Assembly: GCA_043719385.1 (NCBI GenBank)
Contig: JAYSTY010000133.1
Location: forward strand, 1 to 22,593
Origin: JAFDVL01 sp043719385
GTDB lineage: Bacteria; Acidobacteriota; Blastocatellia; RBC074
Direction: 5' to 3'
Length of the DNA: 22,593 nucleotides
Shown here: piece by piece, positions 1-8,727 of the stretch
How the letters are laid out: each line of letters begins with the position of its first letter
How positions within the stretch are numbered: the stretch's first letter is position 1
Translations under genes and position numbers: made by a program
Notes under the pieces: model-generated
Told to the model about the DNA's origin: nothing
Databases searched by the model: none
The model's input: the letters and a program-made list of their open reading frames with translations, nothing else

Positions 1-2
1 AC

Positions 3-179
3 AAAAATTCTTTTTCGATATATTGCTATGACGCCGCAGGGAAATGGGAACAAGAATATGAATTAGAGTACGCAGAAATTTTCAGAATTGAGATTGATAG
101 TATCTATTGCAATCATTTCAATAGATACATGCGTAGCGTGGAATCCACTAATCAGATATTGCAACAATTGAAAAACTAA
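3..179 (+). CDS. C-terminal fragment of hypothetical protein (cut by window edge)
   Basis: An open frame enters from the left edge and runs 58 codons to a TAA at 177-179; the other two forward frames stop early. The visible protein is rich in aromatic and acidic residues, with WEQEYELEYAEIFRIEID in its middle and a helical tail ending QILQQLKN. The alternating strand-like pattern followed by a helix suggests a small soluble domain, and it vaguely resembles small hypothetical proteins with an 'EWEQEYE…RIEF' type motif, but I do not recognise the family. The start lies outside the window. The reading frame is the main evidence that this is a real gene; the function is unknown. Confidence 0.55.
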   Translation, partial: KNSFSIYCYDAAGKWEQEYELEYAEIFRIEIDSIYCNHFNRYMRSVESTNQILQQLKN

Positions 180-247
180 TAAGCTAAGGCGGCGTAAATA
201 CAAGCACAATGAAACAAATCATTAACTATCAGCCCCATTCAAAAATT

Positions 248-901
248 ATGACTTTACTGAAACATTCAAAACTCTACTTCGTACTTTTTATTTGCTTCGT
301 GGCTTTTGGCTGCGACTCCAACAACTCAGTAGTTTCTACCTCAAGTTCGCCGCCAGCCGTGAAAAAAGCGGGTGCGATTCCGGCGGTGCAGGCGGGGGAA
401 GAAATTGCGGTGATTGAGATGGAAGAAAAAACTTATGGCACGGTTAAAATTCAGCTTTTCTCCGACGTAGCGCCGAAACATGTTGAGAATTTTAAAAAGC
501 TCATCAATGAAGGATTTTATAACGGCCTGGCCTTTCATCGAGTGATTCCTGATTTGATTATTCAGGGTGGCGATCCGACTACAAAAGGCGATGATCGTGC
601 CAAATGGGGAATGGGTTTGCCGGATCAACCAAAGGTGAAAGCCGAATTTAATGATCGCCCGTTTATTCGCGGCACCCTGGGCGCAGCCAGAGCGCAGGAA
701 CCGAATAGCGCCAGCAGCCAGTTCTTTATTTGCGTTCGTCCGAATCCGCAATGGGATGGAGAATACACGAATTTCGGGCAGGTGATTGAGGGGCTGAATA
801 ACGCGCAGATCATGTCCAATGCTCCGAGTGATGCGAAGCAAGTGGTCAACGATAAAATCATCATCAAGCGGATGTATTTAGAGAAATATAAGGGGAAGTA
901 G
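248..901 (+). CDS. Cyclophilin-type peptidyl-prolyl cis-trans isomerase, predicted lipoprotein
   Basis: This protein should catalyse cis-trans isomerisation of X-Pro bonds in the periplasm. The cyclophilin hallmarks are plain: FHRVIPDLIIQGGDP, which contains the catalytic Arg of the FHRVI motif and the IQGGDP loop, then SQFFI and FGQVIEGL near the C-terminus. The N-terminus has a basic start, a hydrophobic stretch (LYFVLFICFVAFG) and then Cys, a slightly atypical lipobox, followed by a Ser/Pro-rich linker, so it is probably anchored to a membrane by lipid. I chose the ATG at 248 because it puts the Cys at residue 22, normal for a lipoprotein signal. An in-frame ATG at 209 would add 13 residues and has a purine-rich stretch (about 184-192) too far upstream to decide. 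No operon partner is obvious; a repeat-rich gap follows. Confidence 0.92.
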   Translation: MTLLKHSKLYFVLFICFVAFGCDSNNSVVSTSSSPPAVKKAGAIPAVQAGEEIAVIEMEEKTYGTVKIQLFSDVAPKHVENFKKLINEGFYNGLAFHRVIPDLIIQGGDPTTKGDDRAKWGMGLPDQPKVKAEFNDRPFIRGTLGAARAQEPNSASSQFFICVRPNPQWDGEYTNFGQVIEGLNNAQIMSNAPSDAKQVVNDKIIIKRMYLEKYKGK

Positions 902-910
902 CAGGAAGAT

Positions 911-1052
911 GGTAGTCAGAAGTCGGTAGCCGGTAGTCGGTAAGAAAGTAAGCCGAACAAGGATTTCTATCAACTATCAGTACTGACAGAATAGCTTGCA
1001 ATTTTCAATACAACTACCGACTACCGACTACCGACTACCGACTACCGACTAC
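911..1052. repeat. Heptamer tandem repeat CTACCGA with an upstream inverted partial copy
   Basis: From 1014 to 1052 the heptamer CTACCGA is repeated five times exactly plus four more bases. About 70 bases upstream, at 923-942, degenerate copies of its reverse complement (TCGGTAG, CGGTAG, TCGGTAA) are present, so the transcript could fold into a long-range stem. The stretch fills the gap between the cyclophilin and the first permease and ends 7 bases before the permease ATG, where no Shine-Dalgarno sequence is visible. It could be a slippage-prone microsatellite, a terminator-like structure or a dispersed genomic repeat. It has no spacers, so it is not a CRISPR. Confidence 0.8.
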
Positions 1053-1059
1053 TTTTACA

Positions 1060-2288
1060 ATGCATTTCATTGAAGCATTAAAGCTCGCCGCTGCCGCGAT
1101 TGTGGCGCACAAATTACGTTCCTTCCTTACTTTGCTGGGCGTTATTTTTGGTGTTGCGACGGTCATCGTGGTTGTTTCCCTGATCGAAGGATTCAACAGC
1201 TACGTTGATGAAAAAATCGCCGACATCGGGACGAATGCGCTCAGCGTCCAGAAATATTCAATTGAAGATTATTCCAGTGTCGAACGCCTGGAACTGGCGC
1301 GGAAACGTAACAAAGATGTGCGGCTCGAAGATTACGAAGCAGTCAAATCTTTGCGCGGCAGATTCATCAATGAGGTGGGCGCGACTTCCGGCTCGCTGGG
1401 CGAAGTTAAATACGAAAATATTAAATTATTTGAAGTCAGCATCCAGGGTGTCAGCTCCAATATTCCAGAAATCAATCGTACTGAAATAGGCGAGGGACGT
1501 GCCTTCACTCCGACCGAAGAAGAACATAACCAACTGGTGTGTTTTATCGGATCGGACATGGCCGAAAAATTCTTCCCAAAAAAAATGGCATTGGTGAATT
1601 CATCAAAGTTGATGGTCGTCCTTTCAAGGTTATCGGCATTGCCAGCGCCCTCGGCTCCGTGTTCGGACAATCCCGCGATAAATTTGTCACGATTCCGCTT
1701 TCCTCTTTTTTGACCATCTATGGCGCACGCCGTTCGATCCAACTCAAAGTCACTTCCACCGATGAAAATACTTACGAAGATGCCGTAGACGAGGTACATG
1801 CGCTGATGCGGACGCGCCGCAAACTGGCACCGAATGAGCCTGATAATTTTGGTATCGTGACGCCGAAAGCAATCAATAATCTGCGCGAAAAAATCTTCGG
1901 TACCATTCAAATCGTTGCGGTGGGCGTGACCTCGATTGCGCTGGTCGTTGGCGGCATTGTGATTATGAATATTATGCTGGTGTCCGTGACTGAGCGCACC
2001 AAAGAAATCGGCATTCGCAAAAGCCTGGGAGCGCGGCGCGGTGACATCATCAAACAATTCCTGGCGGAATCAACCGCGCTGGCTTTGCTGGGAGGTGCGC
2101 TCGGTGTGTTGCTGGCCTGGATCGTGGCGAAGCTGGTGGAAGCCTTAACTCCGATCCCGACCTCTTTGCCGTGGCTGGCGGTCGCGGTCGCATTATTTGT
2201 TTCCGGCAGCGTAGGATTAATTTCCGGTGTTTATCCGGCGTGGCAGGCGGCAAAGCTTGATCCGATTGCCGCGATGCGGGCTGAGTAG
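1060..2288 (+). pseudogene. MacB/FtsX-type ABC transporter permease, frameshifted at an A8 run
   Basis: The first frame (from ATG 1060) encodes an N-terminal MacB-type membrane segment (LRSFLTLLGVIFGVATVIVVV) and the start of the periplasmic MacB_PCD domain, then runs into unrelated sequence. The second frame, one base back, continues the same domain from about 1578 (NGIGEFIKVDGRPFKVIGIA) and carries the FtsX core with MNIMLVSVTERTKEIGIRKS and the last membrane helices. The switch is at eight A at 1578-1585. A -1 shift, or nine A in the template, joins the frames into about 409 residues, normal for this family and close to the intact neighbour. It may be a genuine mutation, a sequencing indel, or transcriptional/ribosomal slippage. 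Such permeases work with a cytoplasmic ATPase in export or lipoprotein-related transport; none is visible here. Confidence 0.85.
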
Positions 2289-2295
2289 TAGCTGT

Positions 2296-3552
2296 ATGAA
2301 TAACTGGCTCGAAAATGTTTGGATGGCGCTGGATACATTGCGTCAACACAAGTTGCGGTCATTCCTGACCGTGCTGGGAGTCATTATCGGCACGATGACC
2401 GTGATTGTGATTGCGGCCTTTGTTTCCGGCATTGATGCGCGTGTCGCCAAAGAAATTGAATCCTTCGGCACGAACTCAATTTACATTTATAAATTTGATC
2501 CTGGCTTTAATTTTGCTCCGACTTACGAAGAGCGCACCCGCAAACCGTTAAGTTTTGAAGACGCGCTGGCAATTGAAAAAGAATGCCCCGCTATCGGCTT
2601 TGTCTCGCCCATGATCTCGCCCGTGGATTTTACTACCGGGCCGATGGTCGAGCGCGTCCACGTAAAATATCAAACGACAGAAATGTCGAATGCGACGGTG
2701 CAGGGAACGATGCCCGGATATTTTAAGATGGGGACGACGGAGCTTGAAGAGGGCAGATTTTTCAATGAATCAGACAACGCCAATCGTTCCGATGTGGTGG
2801 TCATCGGCAATGATGTGGCAAATACGTTAATGCCGATGGTCAATGCGATGGACAAGGAAGTTACGATTAATGGACGGCAATATCGTGTGATTGGCGTGTT
2901 GCGTAAACGCGATAATTTTATTGTGAGCAACGAAGACCCCGGCAACGAAAATAAAGCTGTTTACATGCCTTATGCTGCGCTGATGAAAATTTATCCAAAC
3001 CTTGAAGATAATTTTATCCTCGCGCAGGCTGTACCCGGAAAACTAAACGAAGCAGTCGAGGAGATTCGCCAGGTACTGCGTAAACGACGCAAAGCTGCCT
3101 ATAGTGCGCCAGACAGTTTTGGCATCTCAACCGCCGATAATATTGTTAAGCAATTTCAATCAATCACAGGCGGGGTATTTTTGCTGATGATAGCAATTTC
3201 CAGCGTTGGCCTGCTGGTCGGCGGCATTGGCGTGATGAATATTATGTTAGTGTCTGTCACCGAGCGCACCAAAGAGATCGGCGTCCGCAAAGCGATTGGC
3301 GCAAAACGCCGTGACATCATTTCGCAATTTCTGGTCGAAGCTGCCACGTTGACAGGGCTGGGCGGATTACTGGGAATTTTATTTGGCTGGGGCCTGGCGG
3401 AAATTATCAAGTTGGTGATGCCTACCTTTGTCCCTCTGTGGGCGCCGATAACTGGTTTTTTGGTATCAGTTGCGTTAGGTGTTGGCTTTGGGTTGTGGCC
3501 CGCGTGGAAGGCCGCAAGTCTTGACCCCATCGAAGCATTGCGTTATGAATAA
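2296..3552 (+). CDS. MacB/FtsX-type ABC transporter permease
   Basis: This 418-residue protein is an intact paralogue of the preceding broken permease. It has an N-terminal membrane helix (HKLRSFLTVLGVIIGTMTVIVIA), a periplasmic MacB_PCD domain of about 230 residues containing GRQYRVIGVL, and a C-terminal FtsX domain with three predicted helices and the diagnostic MNIMLVSVTERTKEIGVRKA. The ATG at 2296 is chosen because it begins 7 bases after the previous stop and puts the first helix at the usual distance; upstream in-frame codons overlap the previous gene. The pair probably forms one transcription unit and may form a heterodimer. There is no ABC ATPase domain in either protein, so the energising subunit must be encoded elsewhere. 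The substrate cannot be told from sequence. Confidence 0.92.
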   Translation: MNNWLENVWMALDTLRQHKLRSFLTVLGVIIGTMTVIVIAAFVSGIDARVAKEIESFGTNSIYIYKFDPGFNFAPTYEERTRKPLSFEDALAIEKECPAIGFVSPMISPVDFTTGPMVERVHVKYQTTEMSNATVQGTMPGYFKMGTTELEEGRFFNESDNANRSDVVVIGNDVANTLMPMVNAMDKEVTINGRQYRVIGVLRKRDNFIVSNEDPGNENKAVYMPYAALMKIYPNLEDNFILAQAVPGKLNEAVEEIRQVLRKRRKAAYSAPDSFGISTADNIVKQFQSITGGVFLLMIAISSVGLLVGGIGVMNIMLVSVTERTKEIGVRKAIGAKRRDIISQFLVEAATLTGLGGLLGILFGWGLAEIIKLVMPTFVPLWAPITGFLVSVALGVGFGLWPAWKAASLDPIEALRYE

Positions 3553-3615
3553 CAAATCTTATTAGTGGTAACACATCTGAATACGAGTAATAAATCGTAG
3601 TTAATATTGAGGTTG

Positions 3616-4206
3616 ATGGTGGAGGATACGATACAGCCCTCATTCGATCCCACAGGTGATCAGGAATTAATCGTGCGGTTACGCGCTCAGGATCAGTCTG
3701 CGCTCAATTTACTGTATGAGCGGTATTCGGGAGTGGTGTATGCGCTGGCGCTCAGGATTATCGGGCAGTCAGCCGATGCAGAAGACATTGTAGTGGACAG
3801 TTTTTGGCAGGTATGGCAGCAGGCAGAGAGTTACAATGTTTCGCGGGGACAGTTGCGGGGCTGGATTGTGACGATTGCGCGGAGCCGGGCGTTAGACCGT
3901 TTGCGGGTCATACGTCGGGCACCAACGGTTGATTCGGAAGAGGCCGATAACGCCCGGCGTGTCCTCGCCTCTGATGATAATCCTGAGCAGGAAACCTGGC
4001 AGGCGGAACAATCAGCTATCGTGAGTGCGGCGCTGGCAGCGTTGCCAAAAGAACAGCGCGAAGCTTTGGAATTGGCTTATTATCAGGGTCTTTCCCAATC
4101 GGAAGTCGCCGCACGTTTAGGCGAACCGCTGGGAACGATTAAAACCAGAATTCGACTTGGCATGATGAAACTGCGCGAGCAGCTAAGTCATTTGCAACGG
4201 TCGTAA
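3616..4206 (+). CDS. ECF-family RNA polymerase sigma factor
   Basis: The protein (about 196 residues) has region 2 with LLYERYSGVVYALALRI, the acidic DAEDIVVDSFWQVW segment and RGWIVTIARSRALDRLR, and region 4 with LPKEQREALELAYYQGLS followed by a helix-turn-helix (QSEVAARLGEPLGTIKTRIR). Size and layout are standard for an ECF sigma factor that directs RNA polymerase to a small regulon. The start is uncertain: TTG 3607, ATG 3616 and GTG 3619 are in frame near a GAGG at 3609-3612; I use the ATG. The stop is followed 4 bases later by an anti-sigma gene, so the two are surely co-transcribed and the regulon is probably autoregulated. The signal sensed is unknown. Confidence 0.95.
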   Translation: MVEDTIQPSFDPTGDQELIVRLRAQDQSALNLLYERYSGVVYALALRIIGQSADAEDIVVDSFWQVWQQAESYNVSRGQLRGWIVTIARSRALDRLRVIRRAPTVDSEEADNARRVLASDDNPEQETWQAEQSAIVSAALAALPKEQREALELAYYQGLSQSEVAARLGEPLGTIKTRIRLGMMKLREQLSHLQRS

Positions 4207-4210
4207 AGAC

Positions 4211-5050
4211 ATGAAAATAGACGGAGAAAAATTTACCGAACAAGCGTTGCTTTATGCAGTGGGCGCCTTGGACAACGCCGAGCGGCGTGAGTTCGAGGAA
4301 TATTTGCGTACCGCGCTGGATGAAGAAAAACGCGAATTGCGTGAGCTAACGGAAGCTGCGTCAATTTTACCGCTGGCCCTGCCCCAGGCGTTTGTCTCGC
4401 CGCAGATTAAGTCGCGCTTATTTGCCCGGATTGAAGCGCAGATGACAACTGCTGAAACTAAAGTAATTTCGATCCCCGCAAAGGTTTTACCGTTTCCTGA
4501 AAAACGTCGTGTTAGCTTTTTTGATCTCTTTAAACTACAGCCTGCGTCTGGCTTGCTGGCGGCGGCGAGCTTGTTATTAGCAATCACGAGCGGATTATTG
4601 TTATGGCAAAACAGTAAATTGTCGCGTGAACGTGATGAACTGGTACAACAGGTAAACAATAAAAATAAGGAACTTGCTGCCAAAGATCAGCAGGTTGATG
4701 AATTAGCCCAACAAACGACGCGGCTGATTTCGCTGGCCGGCAAAGAAGCGCCACAGGCCAGCGCCAAAGTGTTTTGGGATACCGCGAAACGCAAGTGGGT
4801 TATTTATATTTATAATTTACCTGCTGCTCCCGCCGACAAGGATTACCAGCTCTGGTATATCACCAATGACCAGCAAAAAGTCAGCGCCACAATTTTCCGC
4901 CCTGATCCAAATGGACGCCGCGAACTGACCATTGAAGTTCCGCAAAATGTTGCCTCGCGCCTTGCCGCCACCGCCGTCACACTTGAACCCAAAGGCGGCT
5001 CATCACAACCGACCAGTGGTCTTTATCTGGTGGGTACAATTGGTGCGTAA
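4211..5050 (+). CDS. RskA-like transmembrane anti-sigma factor
   Basis: The N-terminal ~70 residues (LYAVGALDNAERREFEEYL followed by a helix-rich stretch) resemble the anti-sigma domain that binds sigma regions 2 and 4. One membrane helix follows (LLAAASLLLAITSGLLLW, around residues 115-132), then a short coiled coil (LSRERDELVQQVNNKNKEL) and a C-terminal extracytoplasmic domain of the RskA type (KDYQLWYI and EPKGGSSQPTSGLYLVG). The zinc-binding HxxxCxxC motif of classical ZAS domains is absent, as in RskA. It should hold the sigma factor encoded just upstream at the membrane until an envelope or redox signal releases it. The 4-base gap to the sigma gene supports the partnership. The family call is firm; the signal is not known. 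Confidence 0.9.
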   Translation: MKIDGEKFTEQALLYAVGALDNAERREFEEYLRTALDEEKRELRELTEAASILPLALPQAFVSPQIKSRLFARIEAQMTTAETKVISIPAKVLPFPEKRRVSFFDLFKLQPASGLLAAASLLLAITSGLLLWQNSKLSRERDELVQQVNNKNKELAAKDQQVDELAQQTTRLISLAGKEAPQASAKVFWDTAKRKWVIYIYNLPAAPADKDYQLWYITNDQQKVSATIFRPDPNGRRELTIEVPQNVASRLAATAVTLEPKGGSSQPTSGLYLVGTIGA

Positions 5051-5157
5051 AGATAATTACCGGAACGATCAATTTACACTCCCGCTGGACATCGCCACGC
5101 TCGCCAGCTAACATCTGCTATTACTTATCCCATCAATTTTCTATGGAATCATAAGCT

Positions 5158-6990
5158 ATGAAGGTTCTTGAAGTTTTGACTGCGCATACAAGCCGCAGGA
5201 TTTTTTGTCTGCTGGTTCTGCTGACTTTTTCAGTTAGTTCTCAGGCTCAATCTGCTAAACCACGCGAAACCAAACAACCTGCTCCGGCTCCAACCCAACA
5301 ACCGCCACCGCGTCCGGGGCGCGTTGCTTTAGGCGATAAGGCAAAAGTGACTCTGGCTGATGTTAATGTCGAAATTATTTCTGACCCGCGTGTTATTGCG
5401 ATGATGGCGGCGCTGAATGCTGCCGGCTATGATTTTGAGCCGGGCAATCGCCAGCTTACAAATTTGCGCCAGCAATTGCGCGAAGATTTGAAAAATATCA
5501 ATCCGAGTCTGGCGCGTCGTTTGAAGGACTATTTTGTCTCGCATAACAAAGGCCGCAGCGAAGCCGCCGCTGTTGCCCCATATTTAAGCCTGGCGTTGAC
5601 GCTGACCGCTGCGCCATCTTTTGCGATTGACGGGGCGATAGAAAAATTGCCGGATGATGTACGCGAAATTACGGACTTTGCATTATTGCTCGAAGAGTTT
5701 TATCGCGACACGAAATTCGGTTCGTTGTTGTCAAAATATGCACAGGCTTATGAGACAGCGGCGAAAAACTATGGCCCTGCGACTGCCGCCTCGGTCGCCA
5801 ACGTCATTCAATATTTGCACACGGAGCCGATTTTGGAATTGCCGCCGGCTTATGTGTCGCGGGCGCAGGCAGGGAAGCGTGAAACAGCGAGCGATGTTTT
5901 GAAATCTGCCAATCGAGTGCGCAAATTTGTCGTCATGCCTGATTTGCTGAATTCCTCGACGGCGGTGAATTTGCGCGTTGTGCGTGACACTTATTATATT
6001 TTTATTGGCTCAGCGGTCGAAACCGGCTCCGCCGTTCGCAAAGGATTTTTGCGCTTCGTGCTTGATCCGCTGGTCGAAAAACAGGTGAAAGAGATCTCGG
6101 CGATTCGCACTGATTTGAAGAAGCTGAGCGATTCGCGCGGCGAAAAACTCAGTCCTGAATATCGCAGTGGTAACGCCTATTTTCAAATTTCTGATTCATT
6201 GTCACGCGCCATTGATACCCGCATTGAAAGCTTGGAATCATTGATGTCCAGAAGATACGTGGATGAAAAAGCTTTTACGAAAGCACGCAATGATGAAACC
6301 GAAAGAGGGATTTATGAATTGAGTTTTGCTTATGAACGCGGCTCCGTGCTGGTTTATCATTTTTATGACCAGATGATGCAGGCCGAAGAGGCCGGACTCA
6401 ACCTCGGCAGTTATTTGGGAAGCTTGCTGCAAAATATTAAATTTGATAAGGAAACGGCGCGGCTGACGGACAATGCGCAACGTATTGAACGCTACAAAGC
6501 CGCCCGTGAACTGGCGGCGAAAAATGCTCCAAATCTGAGTACAGCAATTTCCAATGCCGATCAGGATGTGATTGCTAAAATTGATGAAGCAGATCGAATG
6601 GTGCGAGGTCAGCAATACAACGAAGCCCGGACGATTCTGAAAAGTGTATTGCAGCAAAAACCAAATAATGCCCGTGCTTATTATGGCCTGGCGGAAATTG
6701 GCAGCAAAGTTGCTGTCAAAATTGAAGACGAAGCCCGCCGCGATGAAGAACTTTACGCCGCTGTGCAATATTACAAGGATGCGACCGAGAACGCTTCGCC
6801 GGAAACTGAAAAATGGTTGATCCAGCGAAGCTATGTTTCCGCCGCCAAAATTCTGGATTTCCTTAATCGTGCTGACGATGCAACGGCGGCTTTTGACCTG
6901 GCGATTAAGATGGGTGAAGTCCCCAATGGCGCTTATCAGGATGCGCTAAAAGCTGTGAAAGCCCGACCGGAGCAGAAGCCCAAGCCATAA
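5158..6990 (+). CDS. Secreted TPR-containing protein of unknown function
   Basis: This 610-residue protein begins with a basic segment and a hydrophobic signal (RRIFCLLVLLTFSVSSQAQ), with a likely signal peptidase I site after SQA, then a Pro-rich linker. The central 400 residues are mostly helical and I do not recognise them. The last ~140 residues carry TPR-like helical hairpins (ADRMVRGQQYNEARTILKSV, KPNNARAYYGLAEI, DATAAFDLAIKMG), suggesting a protein-protein interaction scaffold in the periplasm. The tail is Lys/Pro-rich. The next gene starts 21 bases downstream and is also exported, so the two probably form an operon and may act together. The ATG at 5158 is the natural start for the signal peptide. 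It has no visible enzyme motifs. Confidence 0.8.
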   Translation: MKVLEVLTAHTSRRIFCLLVLLTFSVSSQAQSAKPRETKQPAPAPTQQPPPRPGRVALGDKAKVTLADVNVEIISDPRVIAMMAALNAAGYDFEPGNRQLTNLRQQLREDLKNINPSLARRLKDYFVSHNKGRSEAAAVAPYLSLALTLTAAPSFAIDGAIEKLPDDVREITDFALLLEEFYRDTKFGSLLSKYAQAYETAAKNYGPATAASVANVIQYLHTEPILELPPAYVSRAQAGKRETASDVLKSANRVRKFVVMPDLLNSSTAVNLRVVRDTYYIFIGSAVETGSAVRKGFLRFVLDPLVEKQVKEISAIRTDLKKLSDSRGEKLSPEYRSGNAYFQISDSLSRAIDTRIESLESLMSRRYVDEKAFTKARNDETERGIYELSFAYERGSVLVYHFYDQMMQAEEAGLNLGSYLGSLLQNIKFDKETARLTDNAQRIERYKAARELAAKNAPNLSTAISNADQDVIAKIDEADRMVRGQQYNEARTILKSVLQQKPNNARAYYGLAEIGSKVAVKIEDEARRDEELYAAVQYYKDATENASPETEKWLIQRSYVSAAKILDFLNRADDATAAFDLAIKMGEVPNGAYQDALKAVKARPEQKPKP

Positions 6991-7011
6991 TCCAACGCCG
7001 AGGTAACAAGC

Positions 7012-8727
7012 GTGAAAGTATTAATTTTTATTCTAATTGGAGTGCTGATTGCTCCTCCGACATTTAGTCAATCGCAACCATTGAAGCCTGTTGCTGCACC
7101 CTCATCTGCGCCAGTGACGTATGTAGAAGTGACCGCTAAAGAGAGTGGGATCACCTGGATTCATGACAATGGGCATTCCGATGAGCGTTACCTGCCGGAA
7201 ACCTGTGGCGGCGGTGGCTTATTTTTTGACTATGATAATGACGGCTGGATGGACATCTATTTTGTGAATAGTGGGCTGTCAGATTTTTATACGCCAAAAA
7301 AGCCCGCGAAAAATGCTTTGTATCGCAACAATCACGACGGCACCTTCACCGATGTGACAGACAAGGCAGGCGTTGCCGCCGGGCAAATGGGACAGTTCGG
7401 GATGGGCGCGGCGGCGGCTGATTTTGATGGCGATGGCTGGCAGGATTTGTACGTCACAAACTACGGCAAAAATATTCTCTATCACAACAATGGCAACGGC
7501 ACATTCACCGACATCACGGACAAAGCCGGAGTCGGCGCGGCAGGCTGGTCAACCTGTGCGACGTGGTTTGATTACGACAATGACGGCAAGCTGGATTTGT
7601 TTGTTTCGAGCTTCGTCGCCTACAGCAAAGCTACGAATATTTTTTGCGGTGACAATCGCCTGGGACGCCGTTATTACTGCATTCCACGCGTCTTCAAACC
7701 GATGCCCGGAAAATTATTTCATAACCAGGGCGATGGAACTTTTGCCGATGTCAGCAAAGAATCCGGGATTGCCAATTCGCTCGGCAAAGAATTTGGTGCC
7801 GTTGCGACCGACATTAACAACGATGGTTTGATGGACTTATTTGTCGCGAATGACACGGTGGCAAATTTTCTTTTCCTGAATAAAGGCAATGGCAAATTTG
7901 AAGAAGTTGGCTTACCAGCAGGCGTTGCCTACAGTGATTCCGGCAGCCCACGCTCAGGGATGGGAGTTGATGCAGCTGATTTTGATGGCGACGGCTGGCA
8001 GGATTTATTTGTCGCCAATATTGATCAGGAATTGTTCAGCCTCTACAAAAATCAGAAGGACACCACGTTTACCGACGACGCCGGAGAAATCGGCAGCGCG
8101 ACGCGGCTTCTGAGTGGCTGGGGCCTGAAATTCATGGATTACGACAACGATGGCGACCCGGATTTGTTTTTGGCCAACGGCCATCCCGACGATATGGTTG
8201 AGTCGCAGGTCTCGAAAGTAAAATATGCCGAGCCGTTGCTGATGTTTGAAAACGTCAACGGCAAATTCAAAAATGTCAGTGCCCAATCCGGCGCAGTTTT
8301 TGCCAAAGATTTTCCCGCCCGTGGTATGTCTGCTGGCGATTTCGACAACGATGGCGATTTGGATATTCTGGTCATTAATAATGGCGCGGCTCCGCTGTTG
8401 CTCAAAAATAATGGCGGCAACAAAGATAACTGGGTCGGCTTAAATTTAGTAGCGACGAAAAGCAATCCCGGCGCGGTCGGCGCGATCATTAGCTGGGAAG
8501 CTGGAGGCACTAAACGCAAGCGATTGAAGACCAGCGGCGGCAGCTTTTTGTCTTCGCATGACCCGCGCGAAATTCTTGGCATCGGACAAGCGACCAAAAT
8601 TGACAGCCTCGAAATCAAATGGCCGAGCGGCAAAATTGATAAACTTACGAATGTCCCGCTCAATGGCTATCTGAAAATTGTGGAAGGTGAAGGGATCGCT
8701 AAAAGCGTTGCGAAGGCCGCCAAATAA
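7012..8727 (+). CDS. CRTAC1-family exported protein: FG-GAP/VCBS repeats plus UnbV/ASPIC domain
   Basis: A GTG start at 7012 behind a GAGG-like site (about 7000) gives 571 residues with an N-terminal signal (MKVLIFILIGVLIAPPTFS). Seven calcium-binding DxDxDG-type loops mark a seven-bladed beta-propeller: residues near 73 (DYDNDGWMD), 137 (DFDGDGWQD), 187 (DYDNDGKLD), 267 (DINNDGLMD), 323 (DFDGDGWQD), 376 (DYDNDGDPD) and 443 (DFDNDGDLD). The C-terminal ~100 residues match the UnbV/ASPIC domain (GAVGAIISWEAGG, KTSGGSFLSSHDPR, EIKWPSGK). Proteins of this family are extracellular or periplasmic, named after human cartilage acidic protein 1; their bacterial substrates are mostly unknown. It probably shares a transcript with the TPR protein just upstream. 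Confidence 0.93.
   Translation: MKVLIFILIGVLIAPPTFSQSQPLKPVAAPSSAPVTYVEVTAKESGITWIHDNGHSDERYLPETCGGGGLFFDYDNDGWMDIYFVNSGLSDFYTPKKPAKNALYRNNHDGTFTDVTDKAGVAAGQMGQFGMGAAAADFDGDGWQDLYVTNYGKNILYHNNGNGTFTDITDKAGVGAAGWSTCATWFDYDNDGKLDLFVSSFVAYSKATNIFCGDNRLGRRYYCIPRVFKPMPGKLFHNQGDGTFADVSKESGIANSLGKEFGAVATDINNDGLMDLFVANDTVANFLFLNKGNGKFEEVGLPAGVAYSDSGSPRSGMGVDAADFDGDGWQDLFVANIDQELFSLYKNQKDTTFTDDAGEIGSATRLLSGWGLKFMDYDNDGDPDLFLANGHPDDMVESQVSKVKYAEPLLMFENVNGKFKNVSAQSGAVFAKDFPARGMSAGDFDNDGDLDILVINNGAAPLLLKNNGGNKDNWVGLNLVATKSNPGAVGAIISWEAGGTKRKRLKTSGGSFLSSHDPREILGIGQATKIDSLEIKWPSGKIDKLTNVPLNGYLKIVEGEGIAKSVAKAAK

Noticed and set aside
1014..1052. CRISPR array
   Set aside because: The heptamers follow one another directly with no spacers, and the unit is far too short.
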